Below, piece after piece: positions 37,401 to 43,760 of a stretch of DNA of 64,000 bases. The stretch is from NCBI RefSeq assembly GCF_014170335.1, contig NZ_LZZS01000004.1:124001-188000 (forward strand), written 5' to 3'. Position numbers and translations under genes: made by a program. The notes under the pieces are model-generated. The model saw only the letters and a list, made by a program, of their open reading frames with translations. It was not told the DNA's origin and ran no database searches. This stretch comes from Achromobacter sp. UMC46 (GTDB taxonomy: Bacteria; Pseudomonadota; Gammaproteobacteria; Burkholderiales; Burkholderiaceae_B). How positions within the stretch are numbered: position 1 is the first letter of the stretch; each line of letters begins with the position of its first letter.

Positions 37401-39595
37401 GCGCTGTTGCCCAGCGTATCGCCTTCATTGATTTCGGCTTGCGGATATGCGCCCTGGTAGGCCTGATCCACCACGGCCTGATAGGTGACCGTGGCGCGCG
37501 TGGCGGCTTCCTTCGTGTCGTTGCTGGCAATGTCGCCCGCCAGAATCTCCAGCGGCAGGCCGGCATTGCGCAGCGACGCGGCGATGTCGAACGTGATGGG
37601 CGTGCCGGCGGCCGTCTTCGCGCCTAGCGAATAGACCAGCGCGACCGTATAGACCTGGCCGTCTTGCGTGAAGGTCAGCATCGGCGTGCCGGTAAACGTC
37701 AGTCCATTGCCCAACATGTCCGTCACGGACAACTGCCCCTGCCCCAGCACGGTCTTGCCAAAAGCGAAGTAGTCGGACAGCGCGATATCGTACTGAAAGC
37801 CCAGCGTGTCGCCGGGCGACAAGCCTGAAATTCCCTGATCCACGGCGATGGCGCCGGTCTTGTGCAACGTGATGGACTTGGCCACGAAGGCGGCCGGGTC
37901 GCCAATGTCGACCACCGGCACCAGCGGCAACGGCGACGGCACATCGCGCGGGTCCAACGGATGCCAGCCGCCGGCCACGGTGGGGCTGCCGATATCGATC
38001 GTGCGGTTGTCGCCCGACACCGGGTCCAGCACGGCGACGCCGCCCGCGTCCGTCTGCGCCACATAGAACTTCACCAAGGTGTCCGCAGGCGCGGACAGGC
38101 TGGCGTAGGTAACGGTGTAGGCTTTCAGGTACGGCGAGGTCGACAAGGCCGCCGTGATCGCGAGGGACGACGTCAGTTCGGTGCCGTCGGCCAACACCAG
38201 GCGAGTGATCACGCCGCCCGCGTCCGGCGTGATGCTCTGCACGCGAATGGTGTCGGGCAGTGTCTGGTTCAGCACCACGTTTTGCAAGGTCTGGCCAGGC
38301 GCGGGTGTGGCCGTGACCGTCAACGTGTGCGGAAAGTTCTCGCCGGTGACGGTCTCGCCTTCCACCATGTCCAAGGTTTGCGTCACGGTCAGCGGCGTTG
38401 ACCGCAATGCGTAGGTGTCAAACGACGCCTCCAGGATAGACGGATCCTGCTGCGGGTTGTCCAGCGCATCATTGCCGTATTGGAAGCCGCTGCGCAGGCT
38501 GACGATGTGGTCCTTGTTCACATCGGCCAGGTCGCTCATATGCAACTTGATGTCCACCACAATGGCCGGTTGGTCCTTGCCGAAGCCTGCGAATGGCAGC
38601 TCCAGCACCACGAGTTGATCACCGGCCCGATAGCCATAGTCCGACGCCCGAATCACCAGCGGGTTGCCGTTGACGTCGCGCGCAAGCGGATGCAGCGCCG
38701 TGCCGTCCGCGCCAAAGGTGACCACATGGCTGACGAGGTTGATGCCCAGCGCGCTGGCGGACACAAAAGTCACGCCGTCATCGCCGTCGAATCCGGTGGT
38801 GGGCAGCAGCACGTCGATGAATGGCGCGTAACCCGTCTGGGTGGACGGATTGGTCACGGTCGCCTGGATCAGCGCATCGCTGCCCAAAAGGATGTCGGCT
38901 GAGGTGCCGCTGACCGTCAGGGTCGGATCAGCGTTGGCTAGCAGCCCTTGGTACGACGCCAGCGCCGCGGCGCTGATCGCCAGCCGGCTTTCGATAGGGC
39001 CGGTAGACGTTTCCAGCAGCCAGTCCCCGCCCTGCCCGGCGTTGCCGGTATCGTTGGTCGAGGCAGCGATGTCGGCGCCCGTCAAGGACGCCATCTTGGC
39101 CATCAGGTCGTTTCCCCCCTGCCCTTGGCCGGTGTCGCAACCGTAGAGCAGGATGTCGGCGTTAGCGCTCAAGTGCGAACCCCAGCCAGCGGTGCGCAGC
39201 GTGTCGGCGGACTGTGCCGACAACACGCTGCTGCCCAACATCATTTGCCCGGGTGTGCCATGGCCCAGAATTTGAATGGAATCCACCTGGCCCAGCGCAT
39301 CCAGCGCCGCTTGCACCGCAGCGATGCCGTCGCGGGCGGCGTCCACCACCACGACTTTTGTACCGGGCGTGGCGCTATCGGCAAGTGCCTTCGCGCCGTT
39401 CACCCGGGCGTCGATCACCAGCACGTTCTTGGCGGGGGCCGTATCGCCGGACCCTGAGTCGGCGTGAGCGGCGTCGGGCTGGGCGTTGTGCTGTTGCTCG
39501 GCGGCGACGGCGCCCGCCGCGTCGAAAAGCAGACGGGGCTCAAGCGCCAAAGTCCGCGACATCGGATGAAACGCTAGACGGTCTTCCTGTTGCAT
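28436..39595 (-). CDS. Giant surface protein: LEPR-XLL motif, DUF4347, DUF11-like and VCBS/cadherin-like repeats
   Basis: A 3719-residue protein, the largest in the window. Residues 18-26 (LEPRLLFDA) match the LEPR-XLL motif of large secreted proteins. Residues 57-215 are DUF4347 (ILGHG at 109-113, ILLYGC at 148-153, GADIAAS, GGDWLLE). Long DUF11-like domains follow to about residue 1850 (for example SVTQTAVSSGSSVGVDRGD). Next come an SdrD-B-like unit (GVLWNDTDSATG), one cadherin-like domain, and eleven VCBS units (about 2090-3540), each ending near ANDAPVA. The last 180 residues are not repeated and carry no RTX nonapeptides. The ATG at 39595 has a CGGAG site. A calcium-dependent adhesin or biofilm role is inferred; the downstream genes are its likely exporter. 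Confidence 0.9.
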   Translation of the reverse strand: MQQEDRLAFHPMSRTLALEPRLLFDAAGAVAAEQQHNAQPDAAHADSGSGDTAPAKNVLVIDARVNGAKALADSATPGTKVVVVDAARDGIAAVQAALDALGQVDSIQILGHGTPGQMMLGSSVLSAQSADTLRTAGWGSHLSANADILLYGCDTGQGQGGNDLMAKMASLTGADIAASTNDTGNAGQGGDWLLETSTGPIESRLAISAAALASYQGLLANADPTLTVSGTSADILLGSDALIQATVTNPSTQTGYAPFIDVLLPTTGFDGDDGVTFVSASALGINLVSHVVTFGADGTALHPLARDVNGNPLVIRASDYGYRAGDQLVVLELPFAGFGKDQPAIVVDIKLHMSDLADVNKDHIVSLRSGFQYGNDALDNPQQDPSILEASFDTYALRSTPLTVTQTLDMVEGETVTGENFPHTLTVTATPAPGQTLQNVVLNQTLPDTIRVQSITPDAGGVITRLVLADGTELTSSLAITAALSTSPYLKAYTVTYASLSAPADTLVKFYVAQTDAGGVAVLDPVSGDNRTIDIGSPTVAGGWHPLDPRDVPSPLPLVPVVDIGDPAAFVAKSITLHKTGAIAVDQGISGLSPGDTLGFQYDIALSDYFAFGKTVLGQGQLSVTDMLGNGLTFTGTPMLTFTQDGQVYTVALVYSLGAKTAAGTPITFDIAASLRNAGLPLEILAGDIASNDTKEAATRATVTYQAVVDQAYQGAYPQAEINEGDTLGNSAVLEGTVVQNRVNLGGSESDSSDVTLTIPTGTVDIGVFQVNGNVVSPSYELKPGDVVTFRLRYDLQTGDYENLKLTAYLPLPLFNTSGAWSQGIGDHNWSYGLNDSHPGTVQSVTAAAGDALVFDFGNYAMQADPTGQNRIEVLFTLRVTDQPFADQRSITVLGQSNQLTTIGQQQLVSTDTVLIQSVAEPVLSIKHGVVASTGGAVTGTTGTWSGAGTGGPAFTGSVTDLAALEGTVAGMDAGDIVRLATGIENTGGGGAFDVSTTVQLPSGLGFLGGSLAAANLVVTRGDGTVLQLNVDYVVNGNAITFLDAGGQASLLAGRAGSAADTAGSNVVVITYDTVASASVAASQNLRSTAVLTRYASTNDGTDFTPTDLTDTADASVAAPTVEKVFAGGSLDPTDSSAAHTSGSDLVVGERMLYDIIVTLPEGQTQNLRLDDLIPAGMALDTSFGTGGYLLITTRSGSTALSADFAGVVAVASVGGIGGTAGTDGTDVRMTFSASSASANNNAADNRFVIRVALIAVNAQSNQSGTLLVNDARLTYSDPDGDTPNGATPADRNVAAQGALPTVTIVEPTLSVTQTAVSSGSSVGVDRGDTLTYTITISNGTAASDVDAFDVTLRDVLPTELSGAQIIGVTLYSGATITGTGDFIIQNGELRTADGSKLDIPKGGAVVLRVTGTLNALTGTQGSVDNQVNVQWTSLNGAAAGERTGVDGVLASGVLNDYQLSNTLSERIAADATISHVGGLTDTAAGTPSTADPQDVAVGEIIHYRVAFVVPEGTDPAAAIRVLLPQGLTFMNDGTATLGFIADSVGGVAGLQSTLAGLIASGSVAINGGITDESQTLLAPDLSGTRATGVINQANINTSDPRAVMLQLGTLVNANNDADFEVIYFEFNVRVDNAAGVAAGQQLAVKADFLSGGEVRTSTDSAVERVVEPKIDNLDKTVTAFDPGVGGATGQATYGITFGNTGSAIAYDVTLTDTLPAGGTNLTVQGLTIDGVLYAPGAYPAGVVVTVAGDTITVTMDRLAVGQTVGLVYTADLPNNVLLADTQARVAYTSLPDSFQSYAGTTVGAAGTTGGERTGAGAAPNTYTDNDAAGVSLISGVLWNDTDSATGSTAADGPGLQGQNVTLTWGGADNDLATTADNRTWTVATDANGYYHFGVLGAGVFRIDAAPGITLAAPVGQLNVRIDSDGGTLAQVGAQFGDLGASTTGNIGYVERNDAPTVTPSGAQTVDEDTTLLIPGVTVDDPDSGTGLIRVTLTVGHGGLNLTLGGATVVAGALNSRTVTLQGSKDDLNTALATLAYTPSANYNGDETLAIRVDDQGQRGDVDGDGIPFETGDDNLSASATVAITVTPVNDAPLGVNDTDEAVEAGGVANGTPGVDPRGNVLANDTDVDIETNQDILSVTSISQGGATQTVSPGTTAVLIGVYGELHMDALGGYQYVLNNNNTAVQQLLTSSAPLTETFGYTLRDIAGLTSSASLTITIRGANDAPQAQPDTAGVTEKGGTNNDTGGGPTTGEVLSNDSDVDLGDTRTVTLARPLLSTGFGELVTVAAGTTRDDAAPVVGRYGTLTLGADGTYRYVLDDANPQVQALNVGQTLTEVFQYAVTDAGGLNAVATITITINGANDNPVARDNAADGYTARVDTANGTVIGTPVNPSGNVILDERDATTAGDVDSDVDNPVAADTISQIRLSGGADQDLTGPGDVQVVGQYGTLFIRPDGTYRYEINSLSPALIALAPGETATENFIYTLQDAQGGKSSANLSIVIHGVQDQPVASDIIGVAVEAGGVANGQAGLDASGDVTRNDTDPDGDALNVVGIRTGREAATGSTGTIGTALTGQYGTLILGADGRYTYELNNDDATVQALRTAGDTLVDYFTYTVSDGTLTDTAELRIRIFGRNDAPDVKDHTGEAVEAGGTNNTSGGQAASGNVLNDAEDVDSGDTLTITGARTGAAGPPVADGPGGVITIVGTYGTLTLRPDGSYGYTVDNNNPLVQALAPGQTLSETFSYKATDTGGLSDVAELTITIRGANDAPTSDNETAIAEEKGGTANGTGGLDPTGNLLDAGDTDPDNGDALHISGFRTGALGDGGAMTNAGTDLVGLYGTLRVNADGSYTYTVNNDLTAVQQLRLSTQTLIDTFTFRVSDTGGLFSDSQFTVTIRGANDAPVAAPDAGSAEEAGGVNNGTGGQAASGNVLNNDKDVDAGDTLSVAAVVNSNNAAGVIGGDSAGLYGTLRLGADGTYTYEVNDALAAVQQLRAGQSLQETFTYTVQDAGGLTHTAVLTITIAGRYDTPIAVDDTNTATAGSSVVAPIDATGEVLGNDLDVDGGDTKAVNGIRAGIEDPIRPLVSVGGTPVRVNGQYGWLEIGSDGRYTYHVDSSNEQVAALAAGQTLVDSFTYRVVDGGGLTDLAQLDITVIGVNDPPVAAPIVGVAIEQGDVAGRSGGRDASGDLTRNDVDVEGRALTITEIRTGLAGGAGTVGTVGVPLQGKYGTLLVLADGTYRYTLDNSLPEVQALRTLRDTLIDTFTYTVADDQGASDQASIAILILGQNDKPVALPDQAIAIEAGGRDNGTPGVDPTGNVFANDTDVDAGDTQTVSAIRTGDLTATGVQGQVGGITAGLYGTLTLAADGTYRYVVDNNNARVQALRTNGETLTEVFTYTLTDTAGASVQATLTITLHGQDDTPVARDDAGSVNDVSGPPVTQGNVLTNDSDVDANEQLTVVGVRTAGEGGSVVTAGQIGQRLAGRYGFLTLNADGSYTYEIDLSNPEVEAARGQGPLLRDVFVYTISDRSGQTDSAQLTITLDMDAIYVAGADPHALFRDFEPPGPFSDLTLDPAVYVTPAVRDALLLHQWLDALVRGERPGMALPPEISLESLADGLGQDGMSLSLTGTIEALQRLSRYEDARMQARHGAISLSADGLLPDVSVFARKELEMHRPHKSVPQDKAPAQKEAPKEAAPKRGTFSDQINRLALRQTFNATPTTPQR
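28980..33329 (-). repeat. Eleven tandem VCBS/cadherin-like repeat units
   Basis: Within the giant gene, a unit of about 115-150 codons recurs eleven times. Each opens with a PVAxDxxxAxEAGG-like stretch, contains GNVLxNDxDVDxGD and YGTLTLxADGTYxYxxDN, and closes with FxYTVxDxxGL and TITIxGxNDxPVA. The Asp-rich loops are typical calcium sites between stacked immunoglobulin-like domains. Units differ in spacer length and DNA sequence, so they look old rather than recently amplified. The third unit is the longest and the most divergent. Confidence 0.88.
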
Positions 39596-39891
39596 GCGCT
39601 GACTCCGATTGGATCAGTGTTGCTTGCTCGCGCGGATTGACTCCGCAGGGAAATGGTCACACGACGGCTATTCGATCGGCCACGGCGGCACGCCGCGCAG
39701 GGCGCACGGAAAAAATCCGGCCTTCTGAGTGATATGGGAGGGGAAAGGTCTGACAGGGGAACGTCGGGCAACACCGGCACCGCAACGACCGTCGCATCGG
39801 CTTCTCCAGCAAGCGAAGCAATTCATAGCGGCATCCCGCGACATGGATGGGAAACGAACATCGGGTGCTGACTCATGCAGTAGCAATTTAG

Positions 39892-39920
39892 AATACTCCG
39901 CCCCTAGATATTCATGTCAA
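39892..39920 (-). promoter_or_regulatory. Candidate sigma-70 promoter for the giant-protein operon
   Basis: On the minus strand a perfect -35 box TTGACA (39915-39920) is followed after 17 bp by AGTATT (39892-39897); TATTCT just downstream is an alternative -10. It lies in the 377-bp gap (39596-39972) between the AraC stop and the giant gene start, in its most AT-rich part. It would give an untranslated leader of about 290 nt. No gene was found in the rest of that gap. Confidence 0.42.
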
Positions 39921-39972
39921 GAAATATCATTCGGTTTGTATCCAAGTGGCGCAGCCAAGGACGTGTTCGGCT

Positions 39973-40992
39973 TCAGTCCTTGAAACGGATCCCATCACAG
40001 GGCGATGTGCCGAGTATGCCTGAACGACCACGTTTCAAAGTATCACTGGGCAACTCGCCGAAAGCTTGCCGATAGTACTGAGAGAAACGAGACAGATGCC
40101 GGAATCCCCATTTGATTGCAATGTCAGAGATTGTTCGCTCTGCACTGCATGCAATCAAATCGCGAAGCGCACCGTTTAGCCGCGCGTTCATGAACCAGCG
40201 CCCCGGCGTCATCCCCACGCTGCGACGAAAGATCAACTCCAGCGAGCGCAGCGTATAGCCGCTACGCCGAGCAATCTCGACCAGGGTTATCTCCGAACTC
40301 GCGCCGGAAATGGCCAAGCGTTCGCAGGCCGAAACCAGGTAATGATGGCGCTGCGACGCCGACGATGCTTTGGGCTTCGCGGTCGGCTCTGCATCCCGCA
40401 ATACATCGACATAGCGCGTCAACATCGAGTCACCCATCACCGACACCAAGTCTGGCGCCATGCCTCCTGAGTTTTCCAGTCGCCTCGCGACAGCCATAGC
40501 GTCATCAGCGAGCACGGTCAAGGCGCGTCTTTCCCCGGCACGCAAACGCACCGAGTAGGCAGCGTTCTTCAAGATTTCGAGTGGCCGCCCGTTGCGAACA
40601 AAAGCGGCCTGTTGAAGTTGGTCTTCGGGTACTGTGAAATTTACCCAACGAGACGAACCGGATGCGTGATACAGAAGATCCGCGCCAGGCGGATAGATCT
40701 GAATATCTTCGTCACCGATCAAAGAGGTGTTGTATCGCGTGACGTGACCACCCGCCGCCATGAACCCAATGCAGACGGCCTCTTTTGGCATGGACCCTTG
40801 TGCAACCACCGGAAAATCATAGCAACCTGTCTCAAGTCTCAGATTGCCGAGGTTGAGGCGCTGGTGCTCCATGGTCGCAAGTTTGGAGGACAGTAGGCGA
40901 TGTTCGAACGTCCCTCCGTAAACGATATCAAACGCCTGGGACGGTTCTAAGCCCGTATAGACGTGTCGCATATAGGTCGGCTGAAACAGCAT
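39973..40992 (-). CDS. AraC family transcriptional regulator (copy 1)
   Basis: A 339-residue regulator with an N-terminal sensing domain (MLFQPTYMRHVYTGLEPSQ; VVAQGSMPKEAVCIGFMAAGG; LLYHASGSSRWVNFTVPED). It has a C-terminal double helix-turn-helix of the AraC/XylS type (SGYTLRSLELIFRRSVGMTPGRW; ISDIAIKWGFRHLSRFSQYYRQAFGELP). The start at 40992 gives an N-terminus colinear with the second AraC protein at 60250-61224; the frame open to 41148 is not conserved. A GGGGTGG site precedes the ATG. It is divergent from an H-NS-like gene, with a conserved 18-bp motif between them. The targets may be the outer-membrane/DUF1254 genes or the giant-protein operon. Confidence 0.9.
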   Translation of the reverse strand: MLFQPTYMRHVYTGLEPSQAFDIVYGGTFEHRLLSSKLATMEHQRLNLGNLRLETGCYDFPVVAQGSMPKEAVCIGFMAAGGHVTRYNTSLIGDEDIQIYPPGADLLYHASGSSRWVNFTVPEDQLQQAAFVRNGRPLEILKNAAYSVRLRAGERRALTVLADDAMAVARRLENSGGMAPDLVSVMGDSMLTRYVDVLRDAEPTAKPKASSASQRHHYLVSACERLAISGASSEITLVEIARRSGYTLRSLELIFRRSVGMTPGRWFMNARLNGALRDLIACSAERTISDIAIKWGFRHLSRFSQYYRQAFGELPSDTLKRGRSGILGTSPCDGIRFKD

Positions 40993-41009
40993 TCGGCATC
41001 CACCCCAAA

Positions 41010-41047
41010 GATTTCGCTTTTTGGATAGCAGCGTTGGCAGATTAGCA
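41010..41047 (+). promoter_or_regulatory. Conserved bipartite motif, copy A (AraC1/H-NS1 gap)
   Basis: GATTTCGCTTTTTGGATA at 41010-41027, then exactly 12 bp, then GATTAGCA at 41040-41047. The same arrangement, with one base changed in the first element, lies in front of the second AraC gene (61241-61278). It begins 18 bp upstream of the AraC start and is oriented towards the H-NS-like gene at 41084. It is probably an autoregulatory AraC site or a shared silencing element. Confidence 0.65.
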
Positions 41048-41083
41048 CTACCTTGATCCCCAACCTTCAAACAAAGCAGATCC

Positions 41084-41305
41084 ATGACGCCCAAGAACCA
41101 TCCGAGAAAAGGCCCCCCTGGCGCTAAGGCGCCGACTGATCTATCCAAGGCCGAACTTCCAAACGGTAGTGGAAACCCTGATTTGTCGGCACTTGCTGAG
41201 CTCGTTCGCTACCAAGATCCAGAGACAGGCAACACCTGGTGCGGGTTCGGCCGGCCGCCCAATTGGATTCGTGGGAAGGACCGCGCACGCTTTCGCATTG
41301 CTTAG
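41084..41305 (+). CDS. Short H-NS-like protein (DNA-binding domain only, copy 1)
   Basis: A 73-residue protein ending in the H-NS C-terminal DNA-binding domain: [34 protein letters not shown]. The AT-hook-like GFGRPP core is intact. The N-terminal oligomerisation coiled coil seen in normal H-NS proteins, and in the paralogue at 59879-60148, is missing. It is replaced by about 35 low-complexity residues ([16 protein letters not shown]). An in-frame stop at 41054 rules out a longer form. It could bind H-NS sites without bridging, acting as an antagonist, or be a decaying copy. It is divergent from AraC copy 1 and reads towards the outer-membrane protein gene. Confidence 0.75.
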   Translation: MTPKNHPRKGPPGAKAPTDLSKAELPNGSGNPDLSALAELVRYQDPETGNTWCGFGRPPNWIRGKDRARFRIA

Positions 41306-41348
41306 CCCTCTCGTGCTCCAGGTCCCCAACGTCGTCGCAGGTGATTTC

Positions 41349-42125
41349 ATGCAAAGAAAGTGTGCCGCATTGGGTGTCGTGCTGGCAGCTATTGCAAGCG
41401 CTGCAGTTGCTGATGAGTCCGCCCAGGCCAACAATCCCTTGGCCAAGACGACCGCATTCAACCTACAGAACTACTACATCGGCGACGTCTCGGGATCTGA
41501 AAAAGACGCCAACCAATTCTGGATGCGCTATGCCAAACCGTTTTCAGTCGGTAGCGCCAACTGGATCTTTCGCGCTTCGCTTCCGGTCAATAGCTTTCCT
41601 GGCGCGTCATCGGGTGGCCATCAGACAGGAATCGGCGATCTCAACGCCTTCGCAGCGTACCTGATAGATGTCGGCAATCCCGCAGTGAGTTTCGGCGTGG
41701 GACCGCAGATCACCGCTCCGACCGCAAGCAAGAACGAGGTGGGCAGCGAAAAGTGGTCCGCTGGCTTGGTCAACGTGCTGTTCGATGCCAGCTCGTCGAA
41801 ATTTCAATATGGATACCTGCTGACCTGGCAGACAAGCTTCGCCGGCAACAGCAATCGGGCCGGCGTGAACATCGGCGCATTCCAGCCCTTCGCTTTCTAC
41901 CAGCTTGGTGGCGGCACCTATCTTCGCGCAGCGCCAATCTGGGCCTACAACTTCCAAAACGACGCCTATAGCGTGCCGATTGGCCTGGGCGTCGGCCAGG
42001 TCATCAAGCGCGGAAAGACCGTGTATAACTTCTTTGTCGAGCCCCAGGTCTCGGTCGCCGACAGAGGGCCGGGCCAGCCTAAATGGCAGTTGTTCTTCGG
42101 AATGAATATGCAATTCCCGAACTGA
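41349..42125 (+). CDS. Outer-membrane beta-barrel protein (transporter-like)
   Basis: A 258-residue secreted protein with a signal peptide ([19 protein letters not shown]). It has alternating beta-strand sequence typical of small barrels: [56 protein letters not shown], and a last strand [13 protein letters not shown]. The GVGPQ and [11 protein letters not shown] segments resemble proteins annotated as transporters of the phenol-degradation MetA type, though the match is weak. The ATG at 41349 directly precedes the signal. It is followed by three DUF1254 genes on the same strand, suggesting a shared cell-envelope function. Confidence 0.75.
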   Translation: MQRKCAALGVVLAAIASAAVADESAQANNPLAKTTAFNLQNYYIGDVSGSEKDANQFWMRYAKPFSVGSANWIFRASLPVNSFPGASSGGHQTGIGDLNAFAAYLIDVGNPAVSFGVGPQITAPTASKNEVGSEKWSAGLVNVLFDASSSKFQYGYLLTWQTSFAGNSNRAGVNIGAFQPFAFYQLGGGTYLRAAPIWAYNFQNDAYSVPIGLGVGQVIKRGKTVYNFFVEPQVSVADRGPGQPKWQLFFGMNMQFPN

Positions 42126-42175
42126 CTCGCGCGGTAATGCAGGCGGCAAGCAGGATTTCCAGCAAGGAGAGATCG

Positions 42176-43717
42176 ATGGCTTTTCCAGCAACACGCAAGA
42201 TGGCTGCCATGTGCGTAGCCTCGCTCAGCATCGGCGCTACCATGATCGCGCCTTCCCAAGCCGAGACCGACCGTTTCGAATCGCTTGCGAATTTGCCCTT
42301 CAAGCAGAATCGGCCCACACCGGCAACCGCCAAAACGCTGGCGGAAGAACTCGTCTTTCAGCGTGCGACGCAGACGTATCTCTGGGCCATGCCACTGCTG
42401 AACACGATGGGCATGCGGGACGGCTTCGCGGCGTCGTACCCCCCCACTTACAACACCATGGCAATCTGGGAAAAGCGCCTGGACGCCAAGACTCTCATCA
42501 CAACGCCCAACTCCGATCTCATCTACGGCATGGTGTTCGTCAACCTTGCCGATACGGGGCCGCTGGTGTTTGAGGCCCCTCCCAAATTGCAAGGCATCCT
42601 GCTCGACTTCTGGCAGCGCCCGATTCCTGTAGACGGCGGCCAGTATTTTGGCGACGTCGGATTGCCAGGCCCCGATGGGGGCAAGGGTGGAAAGTTCCTG
42701 ATCTTGCCACCTGGCTATAAAGGCGACGTACCAGACGGATACTATGTCTACCGTTCGGCCACCAATAACGTCTTCATATTCCTGCGCTCGTTCTACCAGA
42801 GCCTGGACAACATCCAGCCCGCCGTGGACGTCCTGAAGCAATCGGTGCTCTATCCCCTGGGCAAAAAGGACAGCGCCGAAAAGATGAAGTTCTTCGACGC
42901 ATCGGGCAAGCCTCACAACATGTTGCCCCGCTCCGATGCCGACGCGTTCCGGCAGCTCAAGTACCTCGTCGACACCGAAGGCGCCAACCTCGCCGATCCG
43001 GACTGGCTGGGCATGCTCGCTGGCCTGGGAATCGTCAAGGGAAAGCCATTCGAACCGGACGCCCGCACGAAGAAGGTCCTTTCCGCCGCGGCGAAGACGG
43101 CTTACAAGACCAGCCGCGTCATCGGCCTGCAAGGAAAGTCGGGCGACGCCGACTTCCGCGTGTATGCCGATCGGCAGTGGTTGAATCCGGTCAACAATAT
43201 GGCGGCGCGCTGGCCCGACGCGCTGGTCGACCTGAGTTTCACGTCGCGTACCGGCGGTTACCGGGATATCGATAGCCGTGCCTGGTTCTTCACGGACTAC
43301 TACTCCATCAGCCCGGGCATGGTCTCGATGACGCCCGGCAAGGGCGCGTACTACATGATCGCCTTTAACGACAAGGACGGCAGACCACTAGTCGGAGCGA
43401 ACGGCTACAAAGTCACCCTCCCGGCGAACATCCCCGCAGAGCTGTTCTGGTCCGTCACGCTCTATGAGGCCGAGAACGCATCGGGGCTGGCAAACGGCCA
43501 AGGCTTCCCCTCATTGGGAAAGCTCAACAACCCGAAACAGAACGCAGACGGCAGCACCACGCTGTACATCGGTCCGAAAGCGCCGAAGGGCGCGGAGCAT
43601 AACTGGCTGGCAACGGCTCCGGCACGTGGTTTCTTCGCGATCCTGCGCCTTTACGCACCATCGCAGCCCGCTCTGGACGGAAGCTGGAAGCCGGGCGATA
43701 TCGAGCGCGTCAAGTAA
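42176..43717 (+). CDS. DUF1254/DUF1214 domain protein (first of three)
   Basis: A 513-residue secreted protein with a signal peptide (AAMCVASLSIGATMIAPSQAE). The DUF1254 domain is in the N-terminal half (RATQTYLWAMPLLNTMGMRDGF; TPNSDLIYGMVFVNLADTGPLVFEAPP). DUF1214 is in the C-terminal half (NNMAARWPDALVDLSFTSRTGGYRDID; YMIAFNDKDGRPLVGANGYKVTLP; PAELFWSVTLYEAENASG). A strong AAGGAGA site precedes the ATG. The fold is known to be two beta-rich domains, but no biochemical role is established. It lies 50 bp after the outer-membrane protein and 43 bp before the next DUF1254 gene. Confidence 0.87.
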   Translation: MAFPATRKMAAMCVASLSIGATMIAPSQAETDRFESLANLPFKQNRPTPATAKTLAEELVFQRATQTYLWAMPLLNTMGMRDGFAASYPPTYNTMAIWEKRLDAKTLITTPNSDLIYGMVFVNLADTGPLVFEAPPKLQGILLDFWQRPIPVDGGQYFGDVGLPGPDGGKGGKFLILPPGYKGDVPDGYYVYRSATNNVFIFLRSFYQSLDNIQPAVDVLKQSVLYPLGKKDSAEKMKFFDASGKPHNMLPRSDADAFRQLKYLVDTEGANLADPDWLGMLAGLGIVKGKPFEPDARTKKVLSAAAKTAYKTSRVIGLQGKSGDADFRVYADRQWLNPVNNMAARWPDALVDLSFTSRTGGYRDIDSRAWFFTDYYSISPGMVSMTPGKGAYYMIAFNDKDGRPLVGANGYKVTLPANIPAELFWSVTLYEAENASGLANGQGFPSLGKLNNPKQNADGSTTLYIGPKAPKGAEHNWLATAPARGFFAILRLYAPSQPALDGSWKPGDIERVK

Positions 43718-43760
43718 GCACCGCGACAACGCACGACTTCCACAATCCGGAGCGTTCATC

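Noticed and set aside
22649-39595. An ABC transporter subunit in the giant-protein operon
   Set aside because: All frames between the giant gene and the M50 gene were considered; no Walker A/B or LSGGQ motif is present.
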